DNA of 64,000 nt from Mnemiopsis leidyi (lineage: Eukaryota; Ctenophora; Tentaculata; Lobata; Bolinopsidae): assembly GCA_000226015.1 (NCBI GenBank), contig JH153929.1, positions 96,111 to 160,110 of the forward strand, written 5' to 3'. Below are positions 22,461 to 37,500 of the stretch, piece after piece. The notes below the pieces were generated by a model. That model saw nothing but the letters and a program-made list of their open reading frames with translations, ran no database searches and had not been told where the DNA came from. Within the stretch, counting starts at the first letter, position 1. Each line of letters starts with the position of its first letter. The translations under genes were made by a program, and so were the position numbers.

Positions 22461-24470
22461 GCGCGCGTTACTTTTCCAGTTTTCCGCGTTCAGCGCGCGC
22501 GCTACCGCTACCCATGAAAAGTTTATATAAAATTACTTTTCAAAGAGATTAGTTCTATTAACAGAAAAATGTAAAATGTAACTTATGTGCCCATGCCAGT
22601 GAAAATTCAAAATATGCAGCAAAAACGCGCATTTTTTGCATTTTGTAAATTTGACCCTGATAGTTGATGATCTTGTCGCGTCGAGCATATCATCTCGTCA
22701 ATTGATGATCAACACGCTTATCACTCGTTATGAGCGTGGCCTGGCGCGTGCACGTGTTGCCGATTTCAACAGCATAGCATAGTATTTTTATAGCTCAAAA
22801 ATAGACAACAAACATAACAATCAATAAATCATGATCAATATTTTGGGACATTAATAATTTGTAATTTGGCTCTTACCGCCCGCGCCCTATTGTACAGCCG
22901 CGCGCACCCCCGAAATTTTTTTCTATTCGCTTCGAATTGCGAATGAGGGTAGGACAAACTCAAAGTCGCGAGACTCGCCACAACGCCCCAACTATAGTAA
23001 CAATATGACTTAAAGATTATGTTTACTCTCACTTTATCATACTGATACAATTTTAGCTAATTTTTTGAATAGATCTATTGTTTGGTTGAAGTAATAGTAT
23101 AAAAAGGGTTTTAATATAAATCTATTGTTAGGTTGAAGTATAAAAAGGGTTGTAATATTTAATTTTGATCTGTAACAATCAACAATTAATAGAAACACTT
23201 TCTGTAACAAAATTATTTACATCATACAGTGTACACACGTTAACATTGTTATTTAATGTTATCAGACAGTCTCGCAGGGACACTGGATTCTTGTGAAACC
23301 GGTAAGAAATCATAATATAAATAAATGTTTCATTGCCTACTTCCAACGAAACAGTTTCAAGTTCTTATAATCTTCAATAAAAAAGAATTTACGGGCCATA
23401 CAATCTGCAATCATTATTTTAGGAGTCCTTGTTTGATTTTAATTTGTAAGTGATCTATATTTAAGACGTTTTTTCAAAATTTATGTCACTTGGAAAATGA
23501 TTGCAGTTTGTTTAAGTGCCTATGATCTGATAAAATATTATAAAAATTGCCTCTAAGACGGTAGCAATCAAACGTTCCAAATATTTTTGCTGGGAATTAA
23601 ATAAATTAAATTGTATAATATTCGGTCGATTTCACCAGGTCCGTATTATCAAATAATTTGAGGACCACGTTATCGTTCAAGAGCATTTTGTAGATTGTTT
23701 TATCTACTGATACCCGCTAACCATAACATCATCAAAATTATAACAAAACTTGATCATCAAATATTTAAACCTGTTTATAGAATTGATAGCGTTAAGATTG
23801 TCTACTTAATTCATTCTTGGGGATGAAATTGTCTAACCAGCGGGAAGCATTTAGATTCCTTTTAATCAAGGCAGCAGGACGAATAAAAAGAAAGCAGATC
23901 CCTCTAAATGCTTCCTCAATCAAGAACCATTTAATACATCAACACAAATACAGTAGAAATAAAAGCAAAACATCCCAACGGGACGCAGGGTTACTATTAA
24001 GCAGTTCGGTTAAGTTTCAACGTTTCTGAGAAAACAGATTGAGTAACGCGGGCCGCAACAAATTCGCGTTCGGCGTTACTAAGAAAAAAATGAAGTTCAA
24101 TGATCATCCTCAGTCTTTACATTTTATGTGCACACATACAGCTGCAATCGGACGACGTCGCACTTAAGTCGGGTAACGCGTGATTCGGCAAACACGTGAC
24201 CTACAAGTTGTATAAATAGAACGACCAGCAGGTGAGGGTCGTCACTAGGGGTTGCTAAGGCGACGTGTGGGACCAGTCGGAGTTAGGCGGGGATGTGATC
24301 TGCCACGTTTCCTCGGGACTATCTGGAGATGAGTGGTAGTCTAACTGATGAGCGGGGTGGTGGGAGTACTGCCTGCAAAAATTGAAAGTCAGTTTCCTTT
24401 AAAGTTATAGGAAAATTAATTTTTGCTAGTAGAGCGAGAAGGTGTAGAAAGTTTAAATAAATAAAGGTCG

Positions 24471-25551
24471 TTAAAAACAGCCGATATATAGTTTACTTGG
24501 GCTGTCAGTAACGTCGATCCAGTCAATCAATAAGTCTGTACTGGTAGTTTTGTGGGATATATAGTCAGGCTGAACAACACTAGTTTCCATTGTGTCAAAT
24601 ATGTCTGGGTAAAGTGAATAAGCACTGAAATGCTGATGTTCACCACCACAGTTGTATCTCAAGCTGTCACTTTCGGATGTTCGCCCCGAGTTCGAGTCCG
24701 TCTGTACGTCAGTCTGTTCCGTTTCGGCTGGTCCGAACGATTCCCACCTGTTGTTGTTAGGGCGATGCTGGGAGAGGAGGTGATCGTGGGGGATGTAAGA
24801 TTGGGGGGTGTCGATGGGGTAGCCCGCGTGCAGCGGGTAGTGCGTTAACCGCTGGTGAGAGTCTGACGACGGGACGTTGGGGTCGCATGACTGAAAAGGA
24901 TGGTGTTAGGCGAGTCCGATTTTGTTAAATAAAGTGAGTAACAGGTGTTATAAAAAAGTTTAATCACCTCGCTTATGTCTCTTCAAATTACGCAGGAGAT
25001 AGTCTAGGTTTATAATTTTAAGTTGGTGTTAAAAAAGCTACTTACAGTGGGTAAACTGGTGGAGGTTGGAGATCCCGTCAAGCTCTCGGGTGACAACATT
25101 TGAGTAGACATCCAGTTAGGAGGCGAGTGTAACTGATTCTTAGCCCAGTAACCTGCAGAGAAACAAAACTTGATGAATTGTCTTGAACATGTAGTAGGAA
25201 TTATACAATTTCCTAAAATTCAGTTTAGTATCACTCAAACGATAGATTTCAGAATGGGGAGACAAGTTAATTAAGTAATAAGATAACGGAGTTAGTTAAC
25301 CGCAACGTACTGGTCTGATTATAAGCTGTCTGATGAGACTGAGGATTATGCTCTGTTTTCTTTTTCTTCCTCTTACTATTCTTCTTTTCATCCCTGTCAG
25401 ACGCCTCCTTTTCGCAGGGTGAAAGAGTGGGGATTGAGTTAGGAGATCCTGTCGCAGCGTCATCAGACTGGGGCGGCGTCAGACTTCCAGGAAGCTGCAC
25501 GTGCTGCTGTTTCAAAACAGTGTTTCCGTCCGTGTTCCATGTGAGCAGCAC
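24471..25551 (-). other. Notch C-terminal tail (NLS, Pro/Ser-rich, possible PEST)
   Basis: Exons 22-24. Exon 22 carries a basic cluster ([10 protein letters not shown]) that fits a nuclear localisation signal, followed by an Asn/Gln/His-rich stretch. Exons 23-24 hold Pro/Ser/Thr-rich sequence ([20 protein letters not shown]) and an acidic Ser/Thr stretch ([20 protein letters not shown]) that may act as a PEST degron. The protein ends [10 protein letters not shown]. Confidence 0.85.
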
Positions 25552-28500
25552 CTGTTGGGTGTGGACGTCAGGGACTTATCTAAATATGTCGTTATGTATC
25601 TTGTTTCAGAAACGTTAGCTACCGGTGCTAATTGCTGATCCGGAGGTATTATAAATTAACATGTAAGGAGAAATTACTTTACTTAATGTTACCTCTTCAA
25701 TGTCTGTGTGTAGGTGATCCCTGGCAACATCAATAGGCGTCTGATCCATGCTGTCCGCCAGATTACGCTGTGCATTGTGATAAACTAAGAACTTGACTGC
25801 CTCCAGCTTTCCCTCTCGAGCAGCTAAAAACAGGGGCGTTTCTTTCTTAATACTTTCCGCATCTTTGTTAGCTCCGTGATTAAGGAGGAGTTCCATGGCC
25901 TGCATGTTACAAACGGCAGCAGCCCAATGAAGTGCCGTTCGTCCAGAGGAGTCAACAGCGTTTACTTGTGCTCGGGCTTTGAGTAACTTCTCCACGATAG
26001 AATTGTAAACCATCCGTGAGGCGAGGATAAGAGGCGTGGAACCCTTTTGGACGATGGGTTTTTCCAGATCGATATTTTCCACTTCCAGTAGTATCTGAAA
26101 TGACATAAATCTTACTTGCTACTGAAGAAAAGTACATAAATCGAGATGATCGTTTATAATAAAGTGAGACAATGATCGCGTTAGGAGTCGTAATCCAATT
26201 TACTTTCTGCAGTTCATCAACGATGTAATCACAAAAACAAAGATTAATAGAGTTTGGTAAGCACAAGTGCAAGTTTCTTACATCTACAATTTCTCCAGCA
26301 TCAGATCCAACAGCTGCATAAAGGGGAGTTCTACCAAATGCGTCTTGGACATTAACATCGACATTGCCTTGAGCAAGGATGCGCTTTAATTCGTCCGCCT
26401 TTTTGTTCCTGTTATAAAAATAGATGAATGAATTCAAGAATAGAAGAAATTGACTTAAAGTGTGATAAATTACATTTGTGAATAACTGTCGAAACTTCTA
26501 ACCAATAAATAACACTCGTGGGCCAGATATCAACAAAATCTTTGATAACGCACCTGCAGACGACGTGCAGCTGAGTTTCTCCCCTACCAAGACCTATCCT
26601 GCCAGAGGGCCGCCCGATGGCTACCTGCTCCTCAGCTTGTGTTACTGGGGAGGCAGTCTCGTCTCTCTGTCTTAGCTCGTAGGCTGCTTGTGTTATCATT
26701 GGGGCTGTCTCGTCTTGATCGTCAAATACGCCCCGACCGTGTGTTCGTCCACTCATTATGTACATGGGCTCCAAGTCAACTTCCTGCAAAAATATCATTT
26801 AATCATTAATTACGATAAACAGGAACGGCGGGAAGCCACCAATGTCAGTTAGATTCTACGTATCGCATAGAATTGAAAACGATAATAACATAGCTCGCTT
26901 AAATAGCATGTGTGCGCGGCTCAGTGCGCGCGTTCTATGCGCGAAAACGTGGAAACTTTTATTGCCCATATTTTGCTAGTAATAAGCCATTTTGAGTTAG
27001 ATAACCGCATTCATATGGCAGATTACTTGCAAAGAAGCGCTGGTGGCCGATTCATCCTCATTTGTAAAATGGCCGGCACAAGAACAATAGCTCTAGAATA
27101 TACTAACCATGACTTGAGACATATTTTCAGACATGTAGTAGTTGAAGTTGTGCTGCTCCGATAACTTTGGGATTGTCCTGCAATTTATGAAAAGTTAAGA
27201 ATCGGCTGGTTTCCAAATCACATACTCTCTCATGTCTGGTCAATACAATGCGATACTGAGATACTTGCTTTATTTTAATTTAGAACTAATGTCGGTGGGA
27301 ACATTTTCCCTGGCTAACATATGAACAAATCGCAGGTGTAGCGTATCACTGTAAATCAATCATCGACGACCATTGTTGTGACTTTAAAAAACACGTGGCT
27401 GTCAATACATAGCTTGATTTATAACACAAAAGTTCTTACTTGAGGTGTACCGGATCTCCCATTTTGCTGATGTCTTTGATGTTTCGTTTTCGGGAGGTTT
27501 TGAAACCGTCAGGTTCCCAGAGTCTAGCTCGAGCTCTGTACACGTTCCTACCGACCATCTGAAACACACGATGTTAACGATGAAAAATACCACAAACATC
27601 TACATTAAAATTAATCCATGTTGGTTTGTGCTCAAAGTTCAATTTAAATAATGGACAAATATGTAAGCTTTACAGTTTTACTCACCACTGCAGCTATGAG
27701 TAAAAGAAGGCCGATAACAGCGATTGTGGCGATGATTGCCGTCGATACCTGCTCCGGTTGCAACGTTGTCTTGTCGCCTGCGAAACACAAATACTTAATT
27801 TTCTGTACAGCTTTGAGTTTCAAGACGTTACTCAACTTAACATATGGACTTCAATATTGGTATTTCAAAAGGACAAAATTTGTTTGTAAACATTGGTAAA
27901 CTTTAAAATCGACAATCAGGGACTCCACTAAGCTGTTCTATAATTTAAAACAACGGTCCTCTCTCCTACTTTAATGTTCGGTTTATTGAAAACACCTGAT
28001 TTTGAATCAAATGCAACATTTGTTTTTGAATTGTAGCTAACAATAAAATCAACGATCCGTAATCTTACTTTCAGCAGATGTGATCATTGCCATGACACGG
28101 AAGGGGAATGGAGAGGCTGAGTGGTTGGATTGTAGACAAGCCCAGAGATAACTCTTCAAGGTGGTCACATTGGCAGTTCTACAGTCACTACCGCAGTATC
28201 TGTTGTCGAAACTCAAGTACAGGTCACATCTGTGATAGTGTCAGTTAATTTATTCAAGTGAGCTGTTCGAATTATTAATAATAAAGGTGAACACGCTAGA
28301 GAAATCTATTGAAGTGATAGAAAAAGGGGGAATAGAAAAAAGTTGGAGAAAGAATCGTGGAAGAAGAAAAGAAATTTAGAGAAAGAAGAGAAAGTGGAAT
28401 GAAAAAAGAAAGTTGGAGAAAGAAGAAAAAGTGGAAGGAAGAAGAGCAAGTTGAAGAAAGAAGAAAAATTGGAAGGAAGAGAAGAAAGTGATAGACAAAA

Positions 28501-31500
28501 GAGAAGAGAGAAATAAAACATCAACACGACAAACCTGTTTTCCTCGTTGATAACGGGAACGGCACTGTCAATAACAGTGATGGCACGTGACCACTCGTCC
28601 AGGGTCAGGGTAAGCTGGGACTTGAAATCAGTTACACGCTCGCACGTAACGTCCAATGTCATCTTTATACCGTCTTTTGCCTGGAGGTAAGCATTTATAA
28701 CGTCACTTATCAGAGCGCATTTTACTGCATAGTTCTTAAAATTAAGTCTACATACGGGCGTGAGGTTTCAACTAATCACGATTAATGAGTAAAAACCGTT
28801 GGTTTTAGATATTCAAAACTTAAAAAATCATTAACAAGAATACGTAAAAGTTGGTACAACTGTACGACGTACGTAAAATACCGACCTTATAATGACTGTT
28901 GTCTTAAACGTACGTAAAATACCGACCTTATAATGACTGTTGTCTTGAAGGCAATCTCTGCCGTCCCACATACAGGCCGTGTTATTGCAGCCTTGGTCAC
29001 ACAAGTTGTTGTTGAAATACGTCCTGCAGTACTTCTCATATCTGGGTAATGGATAATTAATTAATCACCTGGTTATCACTTCATGATTTTGTTTCTACAA
29101 ATTTACGTAAGTATTGCTCATGTAAACAATTAGTTTTAGCGTCAAAAAGAAGGAAGTTTCATTTCCCTGAAAACAATTAGTACAATTTTTTGATTGGGGA
29201 TAAATAGTAGGGGTTGTAGTTTACAGGTATTCTAGTGAACTTCCAACCTCTAATAATGAAATTTAGTAGCTTTGACAACCTGGAAGCGCAAATTTCCCAC
29301 AGAATAGTAGAAATTGCACCATCATACTTTATTAATCATCACGGCAAAAGCCAAAAGCAGTCGTACAAAATTTCGGTCTGTTGTGGTAATACCACTACCA
29401 TTACCACAGAACTTCACTTCCATATTTGGAGAATAAAGTGATTTATGACTATTAAAGAGGCGGTTAATCAAAGCGCTAATTGCAAACTACAAATCTAACA
29501 AGGAGTTGAGCTCCTCTAAACCAAATTATGCAGAGAACGGTATTTTGGAAAATGCGTCTAAAATTTTTTGATGATTTTAAGCCTCATTTCTCACAATTTA
29601 TTGGCCCTGCTTTAGTTGTCTCAAGTGAAATAATCTCACGTGGTCCAATGGACACAGGTTGACCTCCAAAAAGAAAGGTAATAGCATAACATTAAGAGAA
29701 ATGGGGTTTGAAATACGAAACACTTCCGCAGAAATACCGTTCTCTAATTTCTGCTGCGCAGAACATCAGAAGTTACTCACTCGCAAGTCTCGGTCTTCCT
29801 GATGCAGTCCATCCCATCGTAGTTACACTCAGGATTGTTACACTCGGAGTTGCACTCTCCGTCGTTGAAAACTCCACTGCACCGTCTGTTGGGACACTCG
29901 CTCCAGGCATCGTGGGGTGTTTGGAGGTTCTGGGCACAGTCAGCTGCGTCCAGCTGACATTCAGTGTTGTAACATTCCTCCTGTAAAGGTTTTGTTTGGA
30001 GACTTGACATTTATTCTAGGAGATGTCATCATTTTGTTAGAAAATGTGATAATTTCGACCATTGTCAAATTGATTAAGGAATATCAGGACTTACAAATAA
30101 ATCATCTCACCTGACAAATACTGTCGTTTTTCAGAGCGTTACACTCGTTAGGGCAATTGTCGTCGTCGTTATAGCAACGCCAGCTCTTCTCCTCACAACA
30201 GATGTATTTCATGGGTACCTTGTATTTGGGCGGGAAGTTCTCACACACATAACCGTGTTTACAGGGATTATCGAGACAGAAGTCGCGCGTCTCACAGTTT
30301 CGCCCCGTGTAGGTAGCAGGACACTTGCAAGTGTGGGTTCCTCCGTCTGCGCTGCAGATTCCGCCGTTCTGACATGGATTTGGGGAACAGACCATTGCTT
30401 CGGGGATTTCGCAGTGTGCGCCAGTATATCCGTCAGGACACCGGCACTGAAACTGGTAAATGGAATGTTAGCTGAGATCAAAGATTAGTTCGGGGGTTAT
30501 TCGAGAGATAAGTTTAAGCCTGGATAAGATTTGTTGCAAAAAAGCGTAAAAGCTATTGAAAAACTTACTCCATAAGGCTCCGGAATACAACTTCCACCAT
30601 TTCTACAAGGTCTATCACTGCATGCCAATCTGTCTTGACAGTAGCGTCCCTTCCAGCCGGGAGCACAGTCGCACCGGTTAAGCAGCGAGTTGCAAGTTCC
30701 GCCGTTGTGACAGAAGTCCAGTCCGCAGGATTCCAGCTCGGTTTCACAGAGCGGACCCTCGAAATCCTGGTCACACTCACACCGGTAAGTGTCGGTACTC
30801 TCGTCCAGCATTATACACTTCCCTGAGGAGGGTTTGATTTGAAATAAACTTCATATAAATAATAAGATATAAACTCTATAAACTAAAGATGTAAGTAACT
30901 TTAGCAAATTAGTTAGGGTAAAGAAAATTAGAAAAGCAGGGCCAGCACGGCCCGGTCTGTAACCACAGTACAGTTGCAAAGGCCTAATGTTGTGTTCTAA
31001 AGTTCAAGAGAGGTAAGCCTAGCAACGTAATTGTGATTGTTGCTGACCAGTACAATGGTATCTGTACACCTGCTGCACTGCTACTGTTGCAGAACATTGG
31101 GATGGTAGACAGGTAGGGCAGACTTTGGGGGAGAATATTGACTTAAATAAGGCCCCGTCAGGCCCCAGTCAATCAGGGAAAAATTGAGATTAGGTAGTGA
31201 TTGATGAAGGGTTTTTACTTTTGGGATAGGAAGAGGAAAAGAAGAGAAATCTGAAGTATGCTCATATTGTTCTGTCAGATGTACCGCAAAAACACCTCAT
31301 ATTATTACAGATCTTGCTAAAAAGCTGAAACAAAAATCAAACCTTTGTTGCCACACTTGGTTGGAGCACAGAGAATCTCTTCCTGACATCGATTTCCAGT
31401 GTAGCCGCGCTCGCACGTGCATTTGTAGAACGGATGCGAGGAGGCAGGGGCGCATGAACCGCCGTTGTGGCACGGGTTGTTGGCGCAGTGCTTGGCGTCA

Positions 31501-34500
31501 AGGTCACATTTCTTCCCAGTAAAGACTGAAAAATTGATTATAAATAATTTCTACTAAAAAGGTTTCGGTTCATTTCCAATTTTAAAAATTCTATTCAAAT
31601 ATGTGATGTCCCTGCGCCAAATGTCATTGTTTTTTAAGTAAAGTTACCCTCATAAGGCTACGACACACCACATCTCAGTAAATATCAGTTGTAAGGCTGT
31701 GCATTGGTACAGCTGATATTACGTAGAGTAAGGTCCTTCCTACTTGCAAGCTTAGCCAATGAAACGCCAGAACGCGAGGGATGTGCCAATAAAAAACAAG
31801 TACAGCTGATCACGTGATCTAAATAATGTAAGCGAGGTCTAAGCGTGTCCGGTATTGGTAATGTTATGTGGCACGACTACCGATAGTTGTTTAATGCAGT
31901 GAGGACTGTAGCTATATCAATGTACAGCTAATGTTGTTATGATGTAATCTGAGGGGAGGAAGGGGAGGAGGTAAGATAACCATGCTTTACTCCCCTGATC
32001 TATAATAATTGACTTGAAAGTTATATATCCCGGGGTTAAAGATAGTAACTTATTCGTGACAGCAGGACTTGTTTAAATTTAAGCTTCAAAATTATCTATT
32101 TTCCTGTGGCTGGGCTAAGTGTTTTATGTTCTTACGATTAAAAAGATGTCATCGGCCAAATTCTTACCAAAGATTCCGGAAAGGGCTTACAAAATTATTT
32201 CATCTATACACAGATTAAGTAAGCCGTCCTGCAGCCAGGCTCCCTGCTAGTGACTATAATGACAAAGGAGATTATAAAAGTTAAAGTTGTACTACTAAGG
32301 GAAATATTTTGAATCCTCTATAACAATTGTAACACTTCTATTATAGAAATATTTTGAGACTGAATGTAATGTTCTAAATCGAAATTAATTCCTAAAAGAA
32401 AATAATTTCCTTTGTTCATTCAATTGTCGCAGTATAGGGGACTCACAAAATTTAAACACTTACACATCAAAACGCTACAACACGACTCCTAACTAGTGCC
32501 CCATTGAACTGCATGTTTGATGCACAAAAGAAACAGACACGCACTATCCACTTACCAGCAGGACATTCGCAGAAAAAGTCACTGAGTTGGTCTATACAGG
32601 TAGCTTTGTTTTGGCACGGGTTGGGTTGACAGTCATCTATGTCAATACTGCAAACAGGTCCTGACAAAGAAAATATTGGTGAAGTCTGGGATTCCATTCT
32701 ACGTGAAATGATAAGAGTAAAAACTTGTTTAAGAGCAAAAAGATTAAGAATAAAAAGTAAAAGAAAAAAAGAGTAAAGAATTTAAGAGTAAAAGAGTTTA
32801 AGAGTAAAAAGTTGTTCATTCTGAAAGGTCTTCTAGAGAAAGGGATAATGATAATGAAATCCTGGTTACTCACCAGCGTATCCAGGATCGCAAACACAGT
32901 AATGGTTATCGATATCTAACAATTTGCACGTGCCGTGACGACATGGTTTTACTCCGCAAGCAGTGTCGTCAAACTGACACGTGTCACCGCTGTAGCCCTC
33001 AGGACACTCGCACCTGGAAACGGTGAAATGTTAGGAATGTGCGGGGTACACGTGTGGGATGGGCTGGTGGTAACTTTTAGAGATGTGGTGGTTTATAAAA
33101 GTAAGTAAAATTTCCATGGGAATTTCGACATTGGTAATTTGAAAGAAGAATATTTTTAGGATGTCAAGACAAATGTTTACAGATATAATATGATATAAGT
33201 GGAGATTATTATTTGGTTTCCTATGTCATGTTTGGTGGAGTCAATGACCGCTAAACCATGTAGGTATAACATTTCTGAAGCGAGTGTGGAGATAAGGAAT
33301 TCAGTAATGGGCGGAAAGATAAGAACTTAGCAGAACGAGAAATGTTAGTTCTACCGTGGGAATTCTTAGGCATTTCAAGGACATATTTAGCCCAGAAGTC
33401 TATTCTAGTAAATTTGTTTAATTATATTGCTGAAAGAAATATTTTGGCAGTGGTGTTGGTTTTCTGACTATGAGGTATAATAATGACAATTAATTTGAAA
33501 CTATTAATTTCACTGGGGGCTATAACTGTGACTAACTAATACCTAACTATCACTTATAAAATTTCCAAGGAGCAAAGCTCGAATTTTTTCCATTGCCCAT
33601 AAGATATTTATTGAGATCCCAAGACGTAGAAATCTCATAATTATTCACCATTGTACTAAAACTAGAATACATTATCACAACTAAATCTCAACAGGGTTTA
33701 CTAGCCCTATCCACATCAAACTATCCATAATATTCATTACTTTTGATATCATACAGAACTAAACACGAGGTCGAATTCCTGTAATAAGATAAAACAAATC
33801 CCAGCCAGAAAAGCTCGCTTTTACAAATCAAATCTTTGTACCCACATTGAACCAGAAACAATACTGTCTAGACAAACTATTTCCAGCTCCAACGAAATCC
33901 TGGCCACGATCCGCAAAAGGGCGGTTTAAACTTTGTACTTTTGTTCTCCGTCCCTTTTTCCGACCAACATCAGCAATCAACCAACATTTTTCCGTTCTGT
34001 ATCAAATAAAATGTGGCGTCGCGAAAAGAAAATCTGGCGGGTTTTGTTGGCGGTAGTGGCACGTGGTATGCCATCATGTGGTATATCATGTGGTATGTCA
34101 TGTGATAAGTCGACCTAAAGTCAGGTATTGTTTTGGAAAATTTTGGTAAAATTGTTTTGGAAACAGCGATTCTAACTCGATAACAAGCTTTTAGGAGAAA
34201 TGGAATTTTGCATTTTGGTATTTATATCGTAAAATATTCTTTCTCAACCGTATTGATAAATATGTCAGTATAACCGTCCTCTAACGACTAATTTGGAACT
34301 TTCAAATTGTCTTGACATTTCCTAAAATGACAAAAACTTCCGGTAATTACCATTAACAGTCCACACAAACAGAATTTTAATAGTGCATTGCGCGACGTCA
34401 GACGTGATGATAGACAGATATCTAGATATGATCTTATGAGATATCTATAATCTAGCAGCTCTGTACGACTACGGTAAGATTCACGTACACACACACACTG

Positions 34501-37500
34501 ACGTGTATGCTGCAATCTTACAGTGCAAACTGATACACACAACTCTACACCGGTTACCATAGCAACGTACCTGAAATCACCAGGCAGATCGACACAGGTC
34601 CCGCCGTTTTTACAGAGGTTGGCAGTACACTCATTCTCATCTATCTCGCAGTTTCCTCGGTTTTCGTCAGCTGTGTGGAGAGTTAGGGTCATTGTGAGGA
34701 GTTAAAGGATACACTAGCTATCTGTATACACAGACGATTTCACTGTTTAGAGTTCGACCTGAGATAGATAAGACTGAGAACTTACCCTCGAGATTCACCC
34801 TCTACCCACCTAAATCAGGAACTTACCGCTGTTACATATACACCGATATCGGTTTATCTTGTCCACACAGACACTGTACGATGGGCACGTGTTGTTCTCA
34901 CACTCATTTATCTCTGTCTCGCAGTTCTCCCCGGTAAAACCTGAAAGTGGAGCAAATTGTTAGGACCTTAGGTCAAACTATCTAGTATATTTGTAGTATA
35001 TTTCTACTATACAATTGTCTATTTTAGCTGCTGCTTCACCGTCGGATGAGACCATCGGAACCTTTCTTTCCAGTTTGTACTCCAAATTGTTGATAATTTG
35101 ATTTGAAAAGAGCTTGACTTCAAGGAGCGCAACAGAAGGTAAAGACTTAAAAGTCTGAAGTCGCAACTTCGGGGATATCTCTAGTAGCGCATAACACTAT
35201 TACAACTTCATAAAGCTCCGTGGGCGAAAAGCTTTGTAATAACATGAGCTCTTTAAGGCCACCAAAAAGGTTAAAAGGTTAAAACAGACGACAGCTAAAA
35301 AGCGTTACCTTTGTTCTTGTTTAAACAGATGATATGCCATTATACTGTATACACGTCACAGGAAGCCAGTGAAATGGCTTGTGATTGGCCAACATCGCGC
35401 CACGTGCTTGCACAGCAGAGCAACGTAAAATTTATCAAGATCCTTTTACAAAGTGTTAATAGTTCTACTACATTCAATACCCGAGCGTTGTAGGGATTAA
35501 ATTAAGTTGCAAGCATCAGCAGCCTGCTCCTAACTAGATTCATTGATTTCACGGTGAGTTTTCATTAGCGCGGTTAGATCCATCTTACTGGATAGTTTGT
35601 TGTACGTTACTGGGATCAATCGGCACATTACATATAAAAACATCTCCGAGGCTCTATTAAATGTTCTTCCACGAATACAATGAGGATTGCACAAAGTTGA
35701 CATTAAAAGATTGTACTTCTCAGTGAAATAATTCATCATGAAATCACCACTAAACTCCGACCCTGGTTCCACAAAATATGTACACTTTGAAAGTTAGAAG
35801 GGAAAACATGTGTACAATCACAGAGCCAGGGTCGGGGCGGTGGATAGAGAAGGTGACATCTGACACCCTCGAACAGGCTGATATTCCGCACACGCCGCAA
35901 GGCCTACTGATAAAACATACGCCATCCACCCCGGACTGGCACGTACTTAATTCGGAACGGGGATTTGTAGGCTCGGTGTGAGGAAGGTGTACCTAGCATC
36001 ATGGTAGGTGTACCTAGCATCATGGTAGGTGTACCTAGCATCATGGTAGGTGTACCTAGCATCATGGTAGGTGTACCTAGCATCATGGTAGGTGTACCTA
36101 GCATCATGGTCTTATTTTGGAAATTTAGGAATTTCGTAACATGAGTAATTTAATGGGAGGTTGAATTGGTGAGGGTTGGATATGGTGGATAATGGATAAG
36201 TCGATATTGCCCCTCAAACTCAAGCAGATACCAGATACCACCTTAGAAATCATCGGCTACAAAGTTACATCCAAGGGCACAAGTTGTCTGCGCTGTAGAG
36301 TCAGTGATCTAGAAGTGACCTACTGAAATATCACTTTGAGTAGCTCTCATCATACAACAGTACACTGCACTGAGCCCTGTTTATTATCCAATCGGTACAT
36401 AAGGGGTTAACTTTCAAAGCAAAATAATAAACCAATCCAGAATAAGTAGGCAAACTGTAACCTGTGCCATTTTACAAATACACTTTCAGGAAAGTCGATT
36501 CACTCTCAAGGATGATCGGACTTAAGTTTTGACGCACGAGGATACGCTATTTAAAGATACAGATTACCAGAAAAAGAACATTAGTACACATTGCTGCGTG
36601 TAAAATGAAGAGCTGAAGTCGTACTTCTGCAGCTCGCTTGCTTGCAGCAAAGCACTTCCTAGCCCTAGCACTGTCTGGGGTGAAGGGGACTTAGCAACTT
36701 TTACCGATAACAAAACAGAAATCATGATATCTCCATTACTTGACAATAGGACGTTAAACAGGTCGGATTCGTGAAGCGGTTCTATTAAACATCCAACCCA
36801 TAATTCCAAGGTACCCCTTACAATAGTCAATACCTCATTCCTGCACCCTCGTTTCTCCCAATCTCATCAAACTGCACAACATGTAAAACTGAAGCCAAAA
36901 CATCTCATATTCAATACTTTTCCCGCGCTGATCCGACCACCAGTCCATCCCGGTCTGTCCGGTAGGAAGTTTTTAAGTATTGGGGACGCGTGCCACAGCG
37001 TGTGCGGGTGACTGCGATCACATTACACTTTATCGAATTGGGAGGGAATAAAAATTCAATATAACTGCAGTACCGGGGTCGTGGCTAGCTGGATGTTATG
37101 AGGGGTGGTATGTATTACTGCACACGACCCTCACACACAGACACACACACAGACACACAGACACATTCGGACAAGATCGGTGATCAAGTTAGAAGGACCA
37201 CCCTCTGCATTGTACAACCCTTACACGGACCGGCAACCGTAAACATGAGCGGGAATGTAAATGTTCTGTGTTTCTATGATAAGTTTGGACTTAGCGGTTA
37301 ATTTTTCTATTTTACCCTACAGCGACTATATTTATCATCATTCATCATAAGTTTACTATTGAAGAAAAGCTATAAGCTGTGTTGAGATAATATTGAATTT
37401 TATATTTTAGGAAATCTGAACTGTTATGACATGTTGGTGTTAGTTTTAATTTAACTGATTGGTGTTAGTTTCAATTTAACTGATTAAAAGTGAATTGAAA

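Larger units (their letters stand above)
19435..24470. other. Repeat-rich intergenic region between AK3 and Notch
   Basis: About 5 kb without a supported gene. It contains a pogo-like terminus and hairpin (19830-19910), an N gap (about 20379-20389), a perfect hairpin (20887-20934), two or more foldback elements (21000-22460), an RT remnant (21361-21645), a third copy of the foldback end motif at 22893-22965, and a 13-bp inverted repeat at about 23841-23917 (ggaagcatttaga and complement). The Notch 3' UTR should lie in its right part. Confidence 0.6.
28069..30254 (-). other. Notch LNR repeats and heterodimerisation region
   Basis: Exons 12 (3' part) to 16. LNR1 is [20 protein letters not shown] and on to LDAADC, lacking the usual DGxDC ending. 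LNR2 is [20 protein letters not shown] with YDGMDC. LNR3 is [20 protein letters not shown] with WDGRDC. The region between LNR3 and the membrane is about 120 residues and has no RXXR furin site, so the S1 cleavage loop of bilaterian Notch seems absent. The extracellular S2 region would lie near [11 protein letters not shown]. Confidence 0.88.

Noticed and set aside
23841-23917. 13-bp inverted repeat as a microRNA hairpin
   Set aside because: The stem is short and the loop about 47 nt, with no extended pairing, so it does not look like a miRNA precursor.
27431-27452. Stronger-looking donor GTAAGA at about 27438 for Notch exon 18
   Set aside because: It would leave the wrong phase for exon 19, giving an early stop. 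The GTACAC donor at 27450 keeps the frame.
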